From contig CAKTOJ010000057.1 in assembly GCA_934589665.1 (NCBI GenBank), forward strand, positions 1 through 10,535: a DNA stretch of 10,535 nt, read 5' to 3'. The notes below the pieces were generated by a model. That model made no database searches, was not told the DNA's origin, and was given only the letters and a program-made list of their open reading frames with translations. Source of the stretch: an uncultured Oscillospiraceae bacterium (GTDB taxonomy: Bacteria; Bacillota; Clostridia; Oscillospirales; Oscillospiraceae). Of this stretch, positions 1-6,156 are shown piece after piece. The first letter of the stretch is position 1; each line of letters begins with the position of its first letter. Position numbers and translations under genes: made by a program.

Positions 1-387
1 GCCCTGGAGCTGACCCTTGGGAACCAGGCGGAGCGCATTGCCTACGTCCGGGCGCTGAACGGCCGCCTGCGGGCGGCGCTGGCCAAGTACCCGGCGGTGC
101 GCATCAACAGCCCGGCGGACGCCGTGCCCCACATTCTGAACCTGAGCGTGGGCGGCGTGAAAGGGACGGCGTTCCAGCGGGCCCTGGCGGAGCGGGGCGT
201 GTGCGTCTCGGTAAAGTCCGCCTGCTCGGTGGAGGGTACGCCTTCGAAGGCGGTGTACGCCGTGAGCCGGGACCGGAAGAACGCCCTGTCCTCCTGGCGG
301 GTCAGCCTCAGCCACCTGACCACGGAGGCGGAGCTGGCGGAATTTCTGCAAATCTTCAACTGCTGTTACAGGGAACTGGCGGGCTGA
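1..387 (+). CDS. Cysteine desulfurase (NifS/IscS-like), C-terminal part only
   Basis: This is the last 128 codons of a PLP-dependent cysteine desulfurase, open at the left edge, so the N-terminal part with the PLP lysine is outside the window. These enzymes take sulfur from cysteine as a persulfide and pass it to Fe-S cluster or tRNA thiolation enzymes. The visible fragment has the small-domain pattern (PHILNLSVGG) and the mobile loop VSVKSACS, whose Cys (codon 223-225) is the likely catalytic persulfide residue. The tail RVSLSHLTTEAELAEF is typical of the family (arginine that binds the substrate carboxylate, then a helix). The TtcA-like gene starts 38 bases downstream on the same strand, so the two are probably co-transcribed and the desulfurase may supply its sulfur. 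The loop is longer than in some IscS proteins, so I do not assign a particular subtype. Confidence 0.9.
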   Translation, partial: ALELTLGNQAERIAYVRALNGRLRAALAKYPAVRINSPADAVPHILNLSVGGVKGTAFQRALAERGVCVSVKSACSVEGTPSKAVYAVSRDRKNALSSWRVSLSHLTTEAELAEFLQIFNCCYRELAG

Positions 388-425
388 ACCGTCTGCCGGA
401 CTATTACATAAGGGAGAGCGAACCG

Positions 426-1268
426 ATGGCAAGAACCTTGGAACCCTATCAGATGATCGAGCGGAGCATCATCAAAAAATACCGGGATCAGCTGTGGAAG
501 CCCTTTGTCTACGCGGTGAAGAAATACGACCTCATCCAGGCCGGGGACAAGATCGCCGTGTGCATCTCCGGCGGTAAGGACTCCATGCTCATGGCCAAGC
601 TGATGCAGGAGCTGCACCGCCACAGCAATGTGCCCTTTGAGCTGGTGTTTCTCGTCATGGACCCGGGCTACAACCCCATCAACCGCCAGCGCATCGAGAG
701 CAACGCGGCCCTACTCCACATCCCCATCACCGTCTTTGAGACCAACATCTTCGAGGTGGCCAACAGCACGGACAAATCCCCCTGCTACCTCTGTGCCCGG
801 ATGCGCCGGGGCCACCTTTACAGCAAGGCCAAGGAGCTTGGCTGCAACAAGATCGCCCTGGGCCACCACTTCAACGATGTCATCGAGACCACGGTCATGG
901 GCATGTTCTACGGCTCCCAGTTACAGGCCATGCTGCCCAAGCTCCACAGCGACAACTTCGAGGGCATGGAGCTGATCCGCCCCATGTACTGCGTTCACGA
1001 GGAGGACATCATCGCCTGGCGGCAGTATAACCAGCTGGAATTCATCCAGTGCGCCTGCCGCTTCACGGAGAACTGCACCATCTGCGACAACGGCGGAGGC
1101 GGCTCCAAGCGGCAGGAGATCAAGGTGCTGCTGCGGCGCTTGAAGCGGGACAGCCCCAACATCGAAAAATCCATCTTCAACAGCATCCACACCGTTTCCC
1201 TGGACACCTTCCCGGGCTACAAGACGGAAGGGGAGGTACATTCCTTTTTGGAGCGTTACGATGCCTGA
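426..1268 (+). CDS. ttcA: TtcA-family PP-loop ATPase, probable tRNA 2-thiocytidine synthetase
   Basis: A 280-residue protein of the TtcA/TilS-like PP-loop family. TtcA activates C32 of certain tRNAs with ATP and replaces the C2 oxygen with sulfur, using a [4Fe-4S] cluster. The pyrophosphate loop SGGKDS is at residues 48-53. CYLC at 120-123 matches the CxxC cluster ligands of TtcA, and GHHFND at 146-151 is a conserved active-site segment. A second cysteine-rich stretch (C209, C211, C217, C220) lies where E. coli TtcA has its third cluster cysteine. A longer reading frame begins upstream, but ATG 426 is chosen because AAGGGAGAG sits about 8 bases before it and the family similarity starts there. 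It follows the cysteine desulfurase closely and precedes a strong terminator. Family membership is firm; the exact tRNA target is inferred. Confidence 0.88.
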   Translation: MARTLEPYQMIERSIIKKYRDQLWKPFVYAVKKYDLIQAGDKIAVCISGGKDSMLMAKLMQELHRHSNVPFELVFLVMDPGYNPINRQRIESNAALLHIPITVFETNIFEVANSTDKSPCYLCARMRRGHLYSKAKELGCNKIALGHHFNDVIETTVMGMFYGSQLQAMLPKLHSDNFEGMELIRPMYCVHEEDIIAWRQYNQLEFIQCACRFTENCTICDNGGGGSKRQEIKVLLRRLKRDSPNIEKSIFNSIHTVSLDTFPGYKTEGEVHSFLERYDA

Positions 1269-1371
1269 GCCTATGGTGCGGCGGCTGACCGGCACACGGC
1301 ATGGCGCGATGTAAAGCGCACCGGTGTTGGAATGGCGGAATAAGCGCATGCAGGCGCAGCATGGAGAACAG

Positions 1372-1413
1372 AAGAACGGGCATCCGGGAAAAACCGGATA
1401 CCCGTTCTTTTTT
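1372..1413 (+). terminator. Rho-independent terminator after the desulfurase-ttcA pair
   Basis: The left arm AAGAACGGGCATCCGG pairs with CCGGATACCCGTTCTT with a single C-A mismatch, around a loop of GAAAAA. It is followed by an uninterrupted run of T on the plus strand. It lies between the convergent ttcA and rrf2 genes; on the minus strand the run after the stem is poorer in T, so termination of rrf2 from the other side is likely but weaker. Confidence 0.85.
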
Positions 1414-1427
1414 CTATGAAGTGCGCT

Positions 1428-1859
1428 TCAGATCACATAGTCGTACCCATTTGGATCGCTGTGCATCAGGTCGGCTAAGGTGTAATGATCCAGATAGTCG
1501 TTGATGACCTTGTCCAGTCCTCTCCACAGGGAGAGCGTCCGACATTCGGCTGCCCGGGGACAGGCATCGGAACCGGGCTCAAGACAGGACACTGGCGCCA
1601 TGGAATCCTCTGTGGCCCGCAGGATGCTTCCTGCTGTGTACTGCTCCGGGGCTTTTGTCAGCTGGTAGCCGCCGCCCTTTCCACGCAGGCCGTTGAGCAG
1701 TTTGGCCTTTACCAGCAGCTTGATGATGCTCTCCAAATATTTTTCCGAGATATCCTGACGTTCTGCGATGACCTTCAGCGGAATAAAGCCGTCAGTCTGG
1801 TGCTCGGCCAGATCGATCATGACCCGAAGCGCATAACGTCCTTTAGTTGAAATCAGCAT
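1428..1859 (-). CDS. Rrf2-family transcriptional regulator with three clustered cysteines
   Basis: A 143-residue Rrf2-family protein. The N-terminus MLISTKGRYALRVM, the winged-helix segment around 28-70 with ISEKYLESII (recognition helix region) and LRGKGGGYQL (wing) are characteristic. This family includes IscR (Fe-S sensing), CymR (cysteine metabolism) and NsrR. Cysteines at 92, 100 and 106 stand where IscR and NsrR bind an Fe-S cluster, although the spacing (7 and 5 residues between) is not exactly IscR-like. CymR lacks such a set. The start is supported by GAGGG six bases upstream. It is divergent from cysK, and an inverted repeat covers its own promoter, so a repressor of itself and of cysK is the simplest role. 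Whether it senses a cluster, a thiol or a CysK complex cannot be read from the sequence. Confidence 0.92.
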   Translation of the reverse strand: MLISTKGRYALRVMIDLAEHQTDGFIPLKVIAERQDISEKYLESIIKLLVKAKLLNGLRGKGGGYQLTKAPEQYTAGSILRATEDSMAPVSCLEPGSDACPRAAECRTLSLWRGLDKVINDYLDHYTLADLMHSDPNGYDYVI

Positions 1860-1885
1860 GTGCCGCCCTCCCCCCCTGAAGTAAA

Positions 1886-1911
1886 ACCTATTATACAGCA
1901 GGAAAATAGGT
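1886..1911. promoter_or_regulatory. Inverted repeat over the rrf2 promoter, candidate autoregulatory operator
   Basis: ACCTATT (1886-1892) and AATAGGT (1905-1911) are exact inverted copies 12 bases apart. They cover the -10 box and spacer of the rrf2 promoter, a placement that would block transcription. The ACCTA half-site recurs in the cysK repeat at 1977-1993, suggesting one protein binds both. That this protein is the Rrf2 regulator is inferred. Confidence 0.5.
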
Positions 1912-1918
1912 AAATCAA
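1890..1918 (-). promoter_or_regulatory. Sigma-A promoter of the rrf2 gene
   Basis: Read on the minus strand, TTGATT (1913-1918) and a perfect TATAAT (1890-1895) are separated by 17 bases. The predicted transcript starts near 1883, about 24 bases before the ATG at 1859, with a GAGGG ribosome site between. Confidence 0.75.
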
Positions 1919-1940
1919 TAAAAAATTTTTCAAACAGCTC

Positions 1941-1969
1941 TTGACAAATGCAGAAAGAGGAAGTATAAT
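1941..1969 (+). promoter_or_regulatory. Consensus sigma-A promoter of cysK
   Basis: Perfect TTGACA (1941-1946) and perfect TATAAT (1964-1969) are separated by 17 bases, an intrinsically very strong promoter. Transcription would start near 1976, giving a leader of about 150 bases before the cysK ATG at 2127. Such a strong core promoter with a long leader suggests that control is by repression and/or in the leader. Confidence 0.88.
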
Positions 1970-1976
1970 CCGTATA

Positions 1977-1993
1977 AACCTACGAGAAAGGTT
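1977..1993. promoter_or_regulatory. Inverted repeat at the cysK transcription start, candidate operator
   Basis: AACCT (1977-1981) and AGGTT (1989-1993) are inverted copies 7 bases apart, placed just after the predicted start site. A repressor bound here would block the strong promoter. It shares the ACCTA half-site with the repeat over the rrf2 promoter. The right arm also overlaps the weak ribosome site of the upstream reading frame at 2004, so it could additionally act in the RNA. Binding by the neighbouring Rrf2 protein is inferred. Confidence 0.45.
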
Positions 1994-2003
1994 GGTAATA
2001 TAA

Positions 2004-2045
2004 ATGAGCTTCCATCAAGCGCTTCGATGTTGCCGCTGTCAGTGA
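2004..2045 (+). CDS. Cysteine-codon-rich leader peptide upstream of cysK (MSFHQALRCCRCQ)
   Basis: A 13-codon reading frame lies wholly inside the predicted cysK leader, about 28 bases after the transcription start and 81 bases before the cysK ATG. It encodes MSFHQALRCCRCQ and stops at TGA. Three of four codons near the end are cysteine (TGT TGC CGC TGT). AAAGG lies about 12 bases before its ATG, a usable though distant ribosome site. Leader peptides rich in the codon of the pathway's product are the classical sensor of charged tRNA in attenuation, and cysteine-rich leaders controlling sulfur genes are known in mycobacteria. Here it would couple cysK expression to Cys-tRNA supply. I do not see a clear hairpin plus T-run after it, so the downstream mechanism (Rho, RNA structure, translational coupling) is open. 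Confidence 0.55.
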   Translation: MSFHQALRCCRCQ

Positions 2046-2126
2046 GCAGGCATACAGATACCGGAACCCGAAATACAAATACCGACAAATCATAACATTA
2101 TAATAACCGTTTAGGAGGAACATATT

Positions 2127-3059
2127 ATGAGCAAGATTTATACGTCCGCTGACCAGCTGATCGGTAAGACTCCGCTGCTGGAGCTGGTTCATATTGAGCA
2201 GGCCGAAGGCCTGGAAGCAAAGGTGCTTGGCAAGCTGGAATACTTCAACCCCGCCGGCAGCGTGAAAGACCGTATTGCTAAGGCCATGATCGACGATGCG
2301 GAGCAGAAGGGAGCGCTCAAGCCCGGCTCCGTCATCATTGAGCCGACCTCCGGCAATACCGGCATCGGTCTCGCCTCCGTGGCTGCTGCGCGCGGCTACC
2401 GCATCATTATTGTCATGCCTGAGACCATGAGCGTCGAGCGCCGCCAGCTGATGAAGGCCTACGGCGCGGAGCTGGTGCTGACTGAGGGTGCCAAGGGCAT
2501 GAAGGGCGCAATCGCCAAGGCTGAGGAACTGGCCAAGGAGATTCCGGACAGCTTTGTTCCCGGTCAGTTCGTCAATCCCGCCAACCCGTCTGCGCACAAG
2601 GCGACCACCGGCCCGGAAATCTGGGAGGATACCGACGGCAAGGTCGATATCTTTGTGGCAGGCGTCGGCACCGGCGGCACGGTCACCGGCGTCGGCGAGT
2701 ATCTCAAGAGCCAGAATCCCGACGTGAAGGTCGTGGCCGTGGAGCCTGCGTCCTCTCCCGTGCTGAGCAAGGGTGTGGCCGGCAGCCACAAGATTCAGGG
2801 CATCGGCGCCGGCTTTGTTCCCGATGTGCTGGACACCAAGGTATACGATGAGATTATCACCGTGGAAAACGAGGATGCGTTTGCAACTGGCAAGCTGATC
2901 GGTAAGAAGGAGGGCGTGCTGGTAGGTATTTCCTCCGGTGCCGCTGTGTGGGCCGCCATCCAGCTGGCAAAGCGTCCGGAGAACAAGGGCAAGACCATTG
3001 TTGCCCTGCTGCCTGATACGGGCGACCGCTATCTGTCCACGCCGCTGTTCGCGGATTAA
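2127..3059 (+). CDS. cysK: Cysteine synthase A (O-acetylserine sulfhydrylase)
   Basis: A 310-residue fold-type II PLP enzyme of the usual CysK length, joining O-acetylserine and sulfide to give cysteine and acetate in the cytoplasm. The PLP lysine is K47 in NPAGSVKDR. The substrate loop TSGNTG is at 74-79, the phosphate-binding loop GTGGT at 181-185, and SSGAA at 269-273 holds the serine that contacts the pyridine nitrogen. A start at 2127 is fixed by AGGAGG (2113-2118) eight bases upstream. It is monocistronic: its own promoter and leader lie upstream and a perfect terminator lies 12 bases after the stop. The divergent Rrf2 regulator, the inverted repeat at the transcription start and the cysteine-rich leader all point to control by sulfur status. 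Its product is the substrate of the cysteine desulfurase encoded at the left edge. Confidence 0.97.
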   Translation: MSKIYTSADQLIGKTPLLELVHIEQAEGLEAKVLGKLEYFNPAGSVKDRIAKAMIDDAEQKGALKPGSVIIEPTSGNTGIGLASVAAARGYRIIIVMPETMSVERRQLMKAYGAELVLTEGAKGMKGAIAKAEELAKEIPDSFVPGQFVNPANPSAHKATTGPEIWEDTDGKVDIFVAGVGTGGTVTGVGEYLKSQNPDVKVVAVEPASSPVLSKGVAGSHKIQGIGAGFVPDVLDTKVYDEIITVENEDAFATGKLIGKKEGVLVGISSGAAVWAAIQLAKRPENKGKTIVALLPDTGDRYLSTPLFAD

Positions 3060-3070
3060 AAAAGAATCGA

Positions 3071-3107
3071 AAGGGGAGACCGCCATGCATGGCGGTCTCC
3101 CCTTTTT
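3071..3107 (+). terminator. Rho-independent terminator of cysK
   Basis: A perfect 14-base stem, AAGGGGAGACCGCC against GGCGGTCTCCCCTT, with loop ATGCAT and a following T-run. The minus-strand reading also ends in T after the stem, so it could stop transcripts from the blaR1-like operon arriving from the right as well. Confidence 0.95.
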
Positions 3108-3182
3108 GCTTTTGTTATAAAGAGTGCTTTTAAGCAAGGCCCGGAATCGCTCTGCCTAACCGAACAGCGCACGGATGCACTC

Positions 3183-5588
3183 TTATGCGGCATTGTCCGC
3201 GAGAGAATCATACTGCAGCGAAGAGAACTGCTTTGCCCGGGCGATGACCTCGGCGGGAATAGTCGGATCGGAAAGCGTTACATCAGAGACATGATCCGTG
3301 TGGCCACGGTCTGACTTGTAGAGCAGCAGATTTTCACCGTCGAAATAGATATAGCGCGTGAAGTAGAACATGTCGTTTGGGGTACCGTCCGCGAATGTAC
3401 CCGTGAAAAGAAGTGAGTGCCCATCCGGGGAAACAAGCGTATAGTCCCACCAGTCCATCTCCGGCCATGCGGCGGAGATAATGGATTTGAGGGCGATGCC
3501 GTAGAGCTGGCCGTCGCGCTCATAGTAGATCGCGGGGGAATCGGAGCTGTTGACGATCTCGCACATGCCGTCGCCGTCCATGTCCATCTGCGTGAGCCAG
3601 TCAAGGTCCGCGGAGGGGATGCGGTGGTCTTCAATGCGCTGTGCCCTTCCGGCGAGAGAAATGGTCAGCCACGGCTCGCCCGCGGGCAGGATGTCGGCAA
3701 GCGGTGTCGACTCGGCCGTCTCAAAGTCCGGCAGTGCTGCCGGCTGGGAGCCGAGCACGTTGGTAAACGCTGTCAGCGCGGGGCTGTCGATCCAGAGCGT
3801 CGGGCGGTCACTGGGATAGCGGGAGGAGAGCGCCGGTTCAAAGGTGGGGTGCGAGAAGCGCAGACTGTCGAAGCCGCAGAAGAAGGTGTACCGTTCGCCG
3901 TCCTGCATATCCACAGAAAGCGTATAGTACGCGGAGTCCCCATAACCCTCCTGCGTGTAAAGCTCCGCTTCGGTCAGCGCGTTGAAGGCGGGCACAAGCT
4001 GCTCTGCGAGCGCGGCCAGCTCCTCGCCGGCGAAATAGCGCGAACTGCTGCCGTCCTGAAACTGCAGGCCGGTGATATCCTCCGCGCGCAGTCCCTGCGC
4101 CCAGCGCAGAAGCTCATCGATAGCGGTGCGCTGCGCCTCCGGCAGATCGTCGGGGAGCGCGGGATGAGAGGCCTGCTCCGCAGCGCCGCGCAGATATGCG
4201 AGAAATGTGTCGATCTCCTTCTGACCGGAGAGAACCTTATAGGACTTGGCAGCGTCTCTCGTGCCGATGTTCAGCGAGTAGACCGCCTTTGTTCCTCCCG
4301 GCACATCATACTCCCGAATGAAGTCAATGGTCAGATGCTCGGCGGCTGCTCCATCGGTGCCCGACAGAGCGAGGTAGAGCGTGGACCACTCAGGGTTGAC
4401 AGCGGATGTTTTCTCCGAATGCGCAGCGCCGATACGAACGCCCGCGAGGTGCTCAGAGAGCCGTACCGTCCCGTCGGTGATGTTGTATCGTGCGTCCGCG
4501 TCGGGGCGTTCCTCCACATAGGTACAGACCGTATCCGCATCCCAGAAATCACCACAGGCCGCGCTCAGCGGCCGGGAACCGCCGGTGAAGCTTACAGCAC
4601 ACGCGAGCACCGCCAGTGCAATGACGGCGAACACTGCGGCGGCCTTGGCCTGCCGGTTTTCGGCGATGCGCGTGATGCGCTCCTTGAGGCTTTTTTTGCC
4701 GCTGGTCATGGTGGTTGCGCCGAGCAGCGGGTTCTGCGGCTTATCGCGGACGGGCACGAGTGCAAGGAGCGTTTTGCCGTAGGCGGTGCGTTCGTCCGCG
4801 CCAAGCATGCGGAGCGTTCCCTCGTCGCAGGCCAGCTCGCAGTCCTCGCGCGAGAGCACTGCCGCGAGCCAAACGAGCGGGTCGAACCAGTAGACGGTCA
4901 GGCACACGCCGCGCAGCATCGACCACAGCGGGTCAAGGTGACGCGCGTGCGTCTGCTCATGCGCAAGCACATAGCGCAGCGTCTCAGGCGAGGCGGCCGC
5001 CGCGTCATTGAGATAGACTGCGGGATGAAGCACCCCGAACAGGCACGGCGAGGGCAGAGCGGACACAACATAGACCGGATAGCGGCAGTCCGCGGCGTCA
5101 TATGGCGTGCGGGCCCTGCGCAGCGCACGGGCAAAGCGTAGATTAGTGAAGAGGAACCACGCGCCCACGATCACCATTCCGGCGTACCAGAGATAGGTCA
5201 GTATTTCAGCCAATGTGACGGTTCGGTAGGTCGGCGTCACGACATAATATTCGTCAGTGGGAGCGGGCTGCGTTGAATCAGACAGTGGAGGCAGCGGCTC
5301 GCCCTGCGGCGCGCTATCGTCAACAAGCTGCGCCTGCTGCCGCTCCATGCCGTCCTGAACATACAGGATAGGAGTGCCCAGCCGCTCCTCCACGGCGGCC
5401 CGCACCGGCTCAGTAACGGAAAGAATGTTATGTGTCAGTGTGCCGATGTTCAGCGGCACAAGCAGCCGCACGAGCACCAGTGCCCAAAGCGCATACTGCA
5501 TCCGGCGTGAGATGGCGCGGCGGAACAGCCGCCGCAGCGCCAGCAGCGCAAGGATCAATACTGAAGAAGTGAGCAGAATTTCCTTCAT
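3183..5588 (-). CDS. BlaR1-like M56-family membrane metallopeptidase with large outer domain
   Basis: An 801-residue membrane protein of the BlaR1/MecR1 (M56) family, which senses an outside signal and triggers inactivation of a BlaI-type repressor. Hydrophobic segments lie at about 4-19, 30-48 and 127-150, with a further one near 225-245. The zinc site HEQTH is at 210-214 and the matching ELACDE, with the third ligand, is at 251-256. A last membrane segment is at about 316-335. Residues ~340-801 should be outside. In classical BlaR1 this part is a penicillin-binding domain of about 260 residues; here it is longer and I see no convincing SxxK/SxN/KTG set. It contains DMDGDG (669-674), resembling a calcium-binding loop. 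Its ATG overlaps the stop of the repressor gene (ATGA), showing translational coupling. The signal is unknown; beta-lactam sensing should not be assumed. Confidence 0.88.
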   Translation of the reverse strand: MKEILLTSSVLILALLALRRLFRRAISRRMQYALWALVLVRLLVPLNIGTLTHNILSVTEPVRAAVEERLGTPILYVQDGMERQQAQLVDDSAPQGEPLPPLSDSTQPAPTDEYYVVTPTYRTVTLAEILTYLWYAGMVIVGAWFLFTNLRFARALRRARTPYDAADCRYPVYVVSALPSPCLFGVLHPAVYLNDAAAASPETLRYVLAHEQTHARHLDPLWSMLRGVCLTVYWFDPLVWLAAVLSREDCELACDEGTLRMLGADERTAYGKTLLALVPVRDKPQNPLLGATTMTSGKKSLKERITRIAENRQAKAAAVFAVIALAVLACAVSFTGGSRPLSAACGDFWDADTVCTYVEERPDADARYNITDGTVRLSEHLAGVRIGAAHSEKTSAVNPEWSTLYLALSGTDGAAAEHLTIDFIREYDVPGGTKAVYSLNIGTRDAAKSYKVLSGQKEIDTFLAYLRGAAEQASHPALPDDLPEAQRTAIDELLRWAQGLRAEDITGLQFQDGSSSRYFAGEELAALAEQLVPAFNALTEAELYTQEGYGDSAYYTLSVDMQDGERYTFFCGFDSLRFSHPTFEPALSSRYPSDRPTLWIDSPALTAFTNVLGSQPAALPDFETAESTPLADILPAGEPWLTISLAGRAQRIEDHRIPSADLDWLTQMDMDGDGMCEIVNSSDSPAIYYERDGQLYGIALKSIISAAWPEMDWWDYTLVSPDGHSLLFTGTFADGTPNDMFYFTRYIYFDGENLLLYKSDRGHTDHVSDVTLSDPTIPAEVIARAKQFSSLQYDSLADNAA

Positions 5589-5962
5589 TTCCCGTTTCCT
5601 CCCGCCTGTTCCAGAATCGCGGTCAGCTCGTCGATATCCTCCTGTGTAAGTGCTTGGCTCTCTACCATGGCGTTCATCATGAGGCCGAGGCTGCCGCCAT
5701 AGACCCTGCCGAGAAAGCTTTCGGTCTCGGCACGGGCTGCGTCCCCCTGTTCAACGTCGGGATAGAACTGCTTGGCGCGCCCGCCGGCCTCATGGCGCAC
5801 CGCGCCCTTGGCCTCCAGCCGTGTGAGCATGGTGATGACAGTGTGCTTATCCCAGCCAGTTTCCTCCCGCAGCGCGGCAGTGAGCTGCGTGATGGTCTGC
5901 GGTGCGGTTTCCCACAAGCGGTGCATCAGCTTCCACTCTGCATCGGTCAGATTGCAGGACAT
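5585..5962 (-). CDS. BlaI/MecI/CopY-family transcriptional repressor
   Basis: A 125-residue repressor of the BlaI/MecI family, the usual length. The N-terminal winged helix begins LTDAEWKLMHRLWE, followed by the recognition-helix region TGWDKHTVITMLTRLEAKG (about 35-53) and the wing. The C-terminal part (about 75-120) forms the dimerisation helices that carry the site cleaved after signalling in this family. AAGGAGGG lies 8 bases before the ATG. It is first in the operon and shares ATGA with the metallopeptidase gene. A perfect inverted repeat between its promoter and ATG is the likely operator, so the pair probably represses itself. No beta-lactamase gene is adjacent, so its other targets lie elsewhere. 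Confidence 0.94.
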   Translation of the reverse strand: MSCNLTDAEWKLMHRLWETAPQTITQLTAALREETGWDKHTVITMLTRLEAKGAVRHEAGGRAKQFYPDVEQGDAARAETESFLGRVYGGSLGLMMNAMVESQALTQEDIDELTAILEQAGGNGK

Positions 5963-5981
5963 AGGACATTCCCTCCTTTTT

Positions 5982-5999
5982 GGTATACGTTTGTATACC
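5982..5999. promoter_or_regulatory. Inverted repeat, likely BlaI-type operator
   Basis: GGTATAC (5982-5988) and GTATACC (5993-5999) form a perfect 7-base inverted repeat with a 4-base centre (GTTT). It lies from about +6 to +23 of the predicted blaI-like transcript, immediately before the ribosome site. Short dyads of this kind with a GTA/TAC core are what BlaI/MecI dimers bind. Confidence 0.75.
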
Positions 6000-6010
6000 T
6001 ATTTGAGATG

Positions 6011-6039
6011 AGCATAACAAAAAGGTAAACAACTGTCAA
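6011..6039 (-). promoter_or_regulatory. Sigma-A promoter of the blaI-blaR1-like operon
   Basis: On the minus strand, perfect TTGACA (6034-6039) and TATGCT (6011-6016) are 17 bases apart. The predicted start is near 6004, directly upstream of the inverted repeat. Confidence 0.7.
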
Positions 6040-6156
6040 CAAAAAATGGGAAAAGCCGAAAATCGGATTTTGCGCCGGTGCAGGTTTGAAAAAAATTAAA
6101 AATCGAGAAGCGAAATAGTCAGGGAAAGAGCTTACCGCAGCGGCCGCCCATAGCCG
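6040..6156. other. Intergenic region downstream of the HNH gene, with a weak hairpin
   Basis: AT-rich spacer between the end of the HNH gene and the blaI-like promoter. A small dyad at 6051-6071 (AAAA-G-CCGA, AAA, TCGG-A-TTTT) is symmetrical enough to be a weak terminator for the minus-strand restriction operon; an isolated GCGGCCGC palindrome lies near 6138. I see no gene in it. Confidence 0.35.

Noticed and set aside
1976..2126. T-box or known riboswitch in the cysK leader
   Set aside because: The leader is about 150 bases, with no T-box-like sequence, no conserved riboswitch core I can recognise and no terminator hairpin; the cysteine-codon frame explains it better.
1980..3137. A 385-codon open frame on the minus strand over cysK
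   Set aside because: Antisense shadow of cysK that also crosses its promoter and terminator; composition is rich in His, Leu and Arg with no recognisable domain.
3120..3184. AAGAGTGC and GCACTCTT as an 8-base inverted repeat 49 bases apart near the end of the blaR1-like gene
   Set aside because: Long loop, no T-run and no link to a known element; probably chance or minor RNA pairing.
3417..5141. A 574-codon open frame on the plus strand, antisense to the blaR1-like gene
   Set aside because: It is the mirror of a GC-rich gene, has no protein-family features, Arg/Gly-rich composition and no ribosome site; the minus-strand gene has clear M56 motifs.
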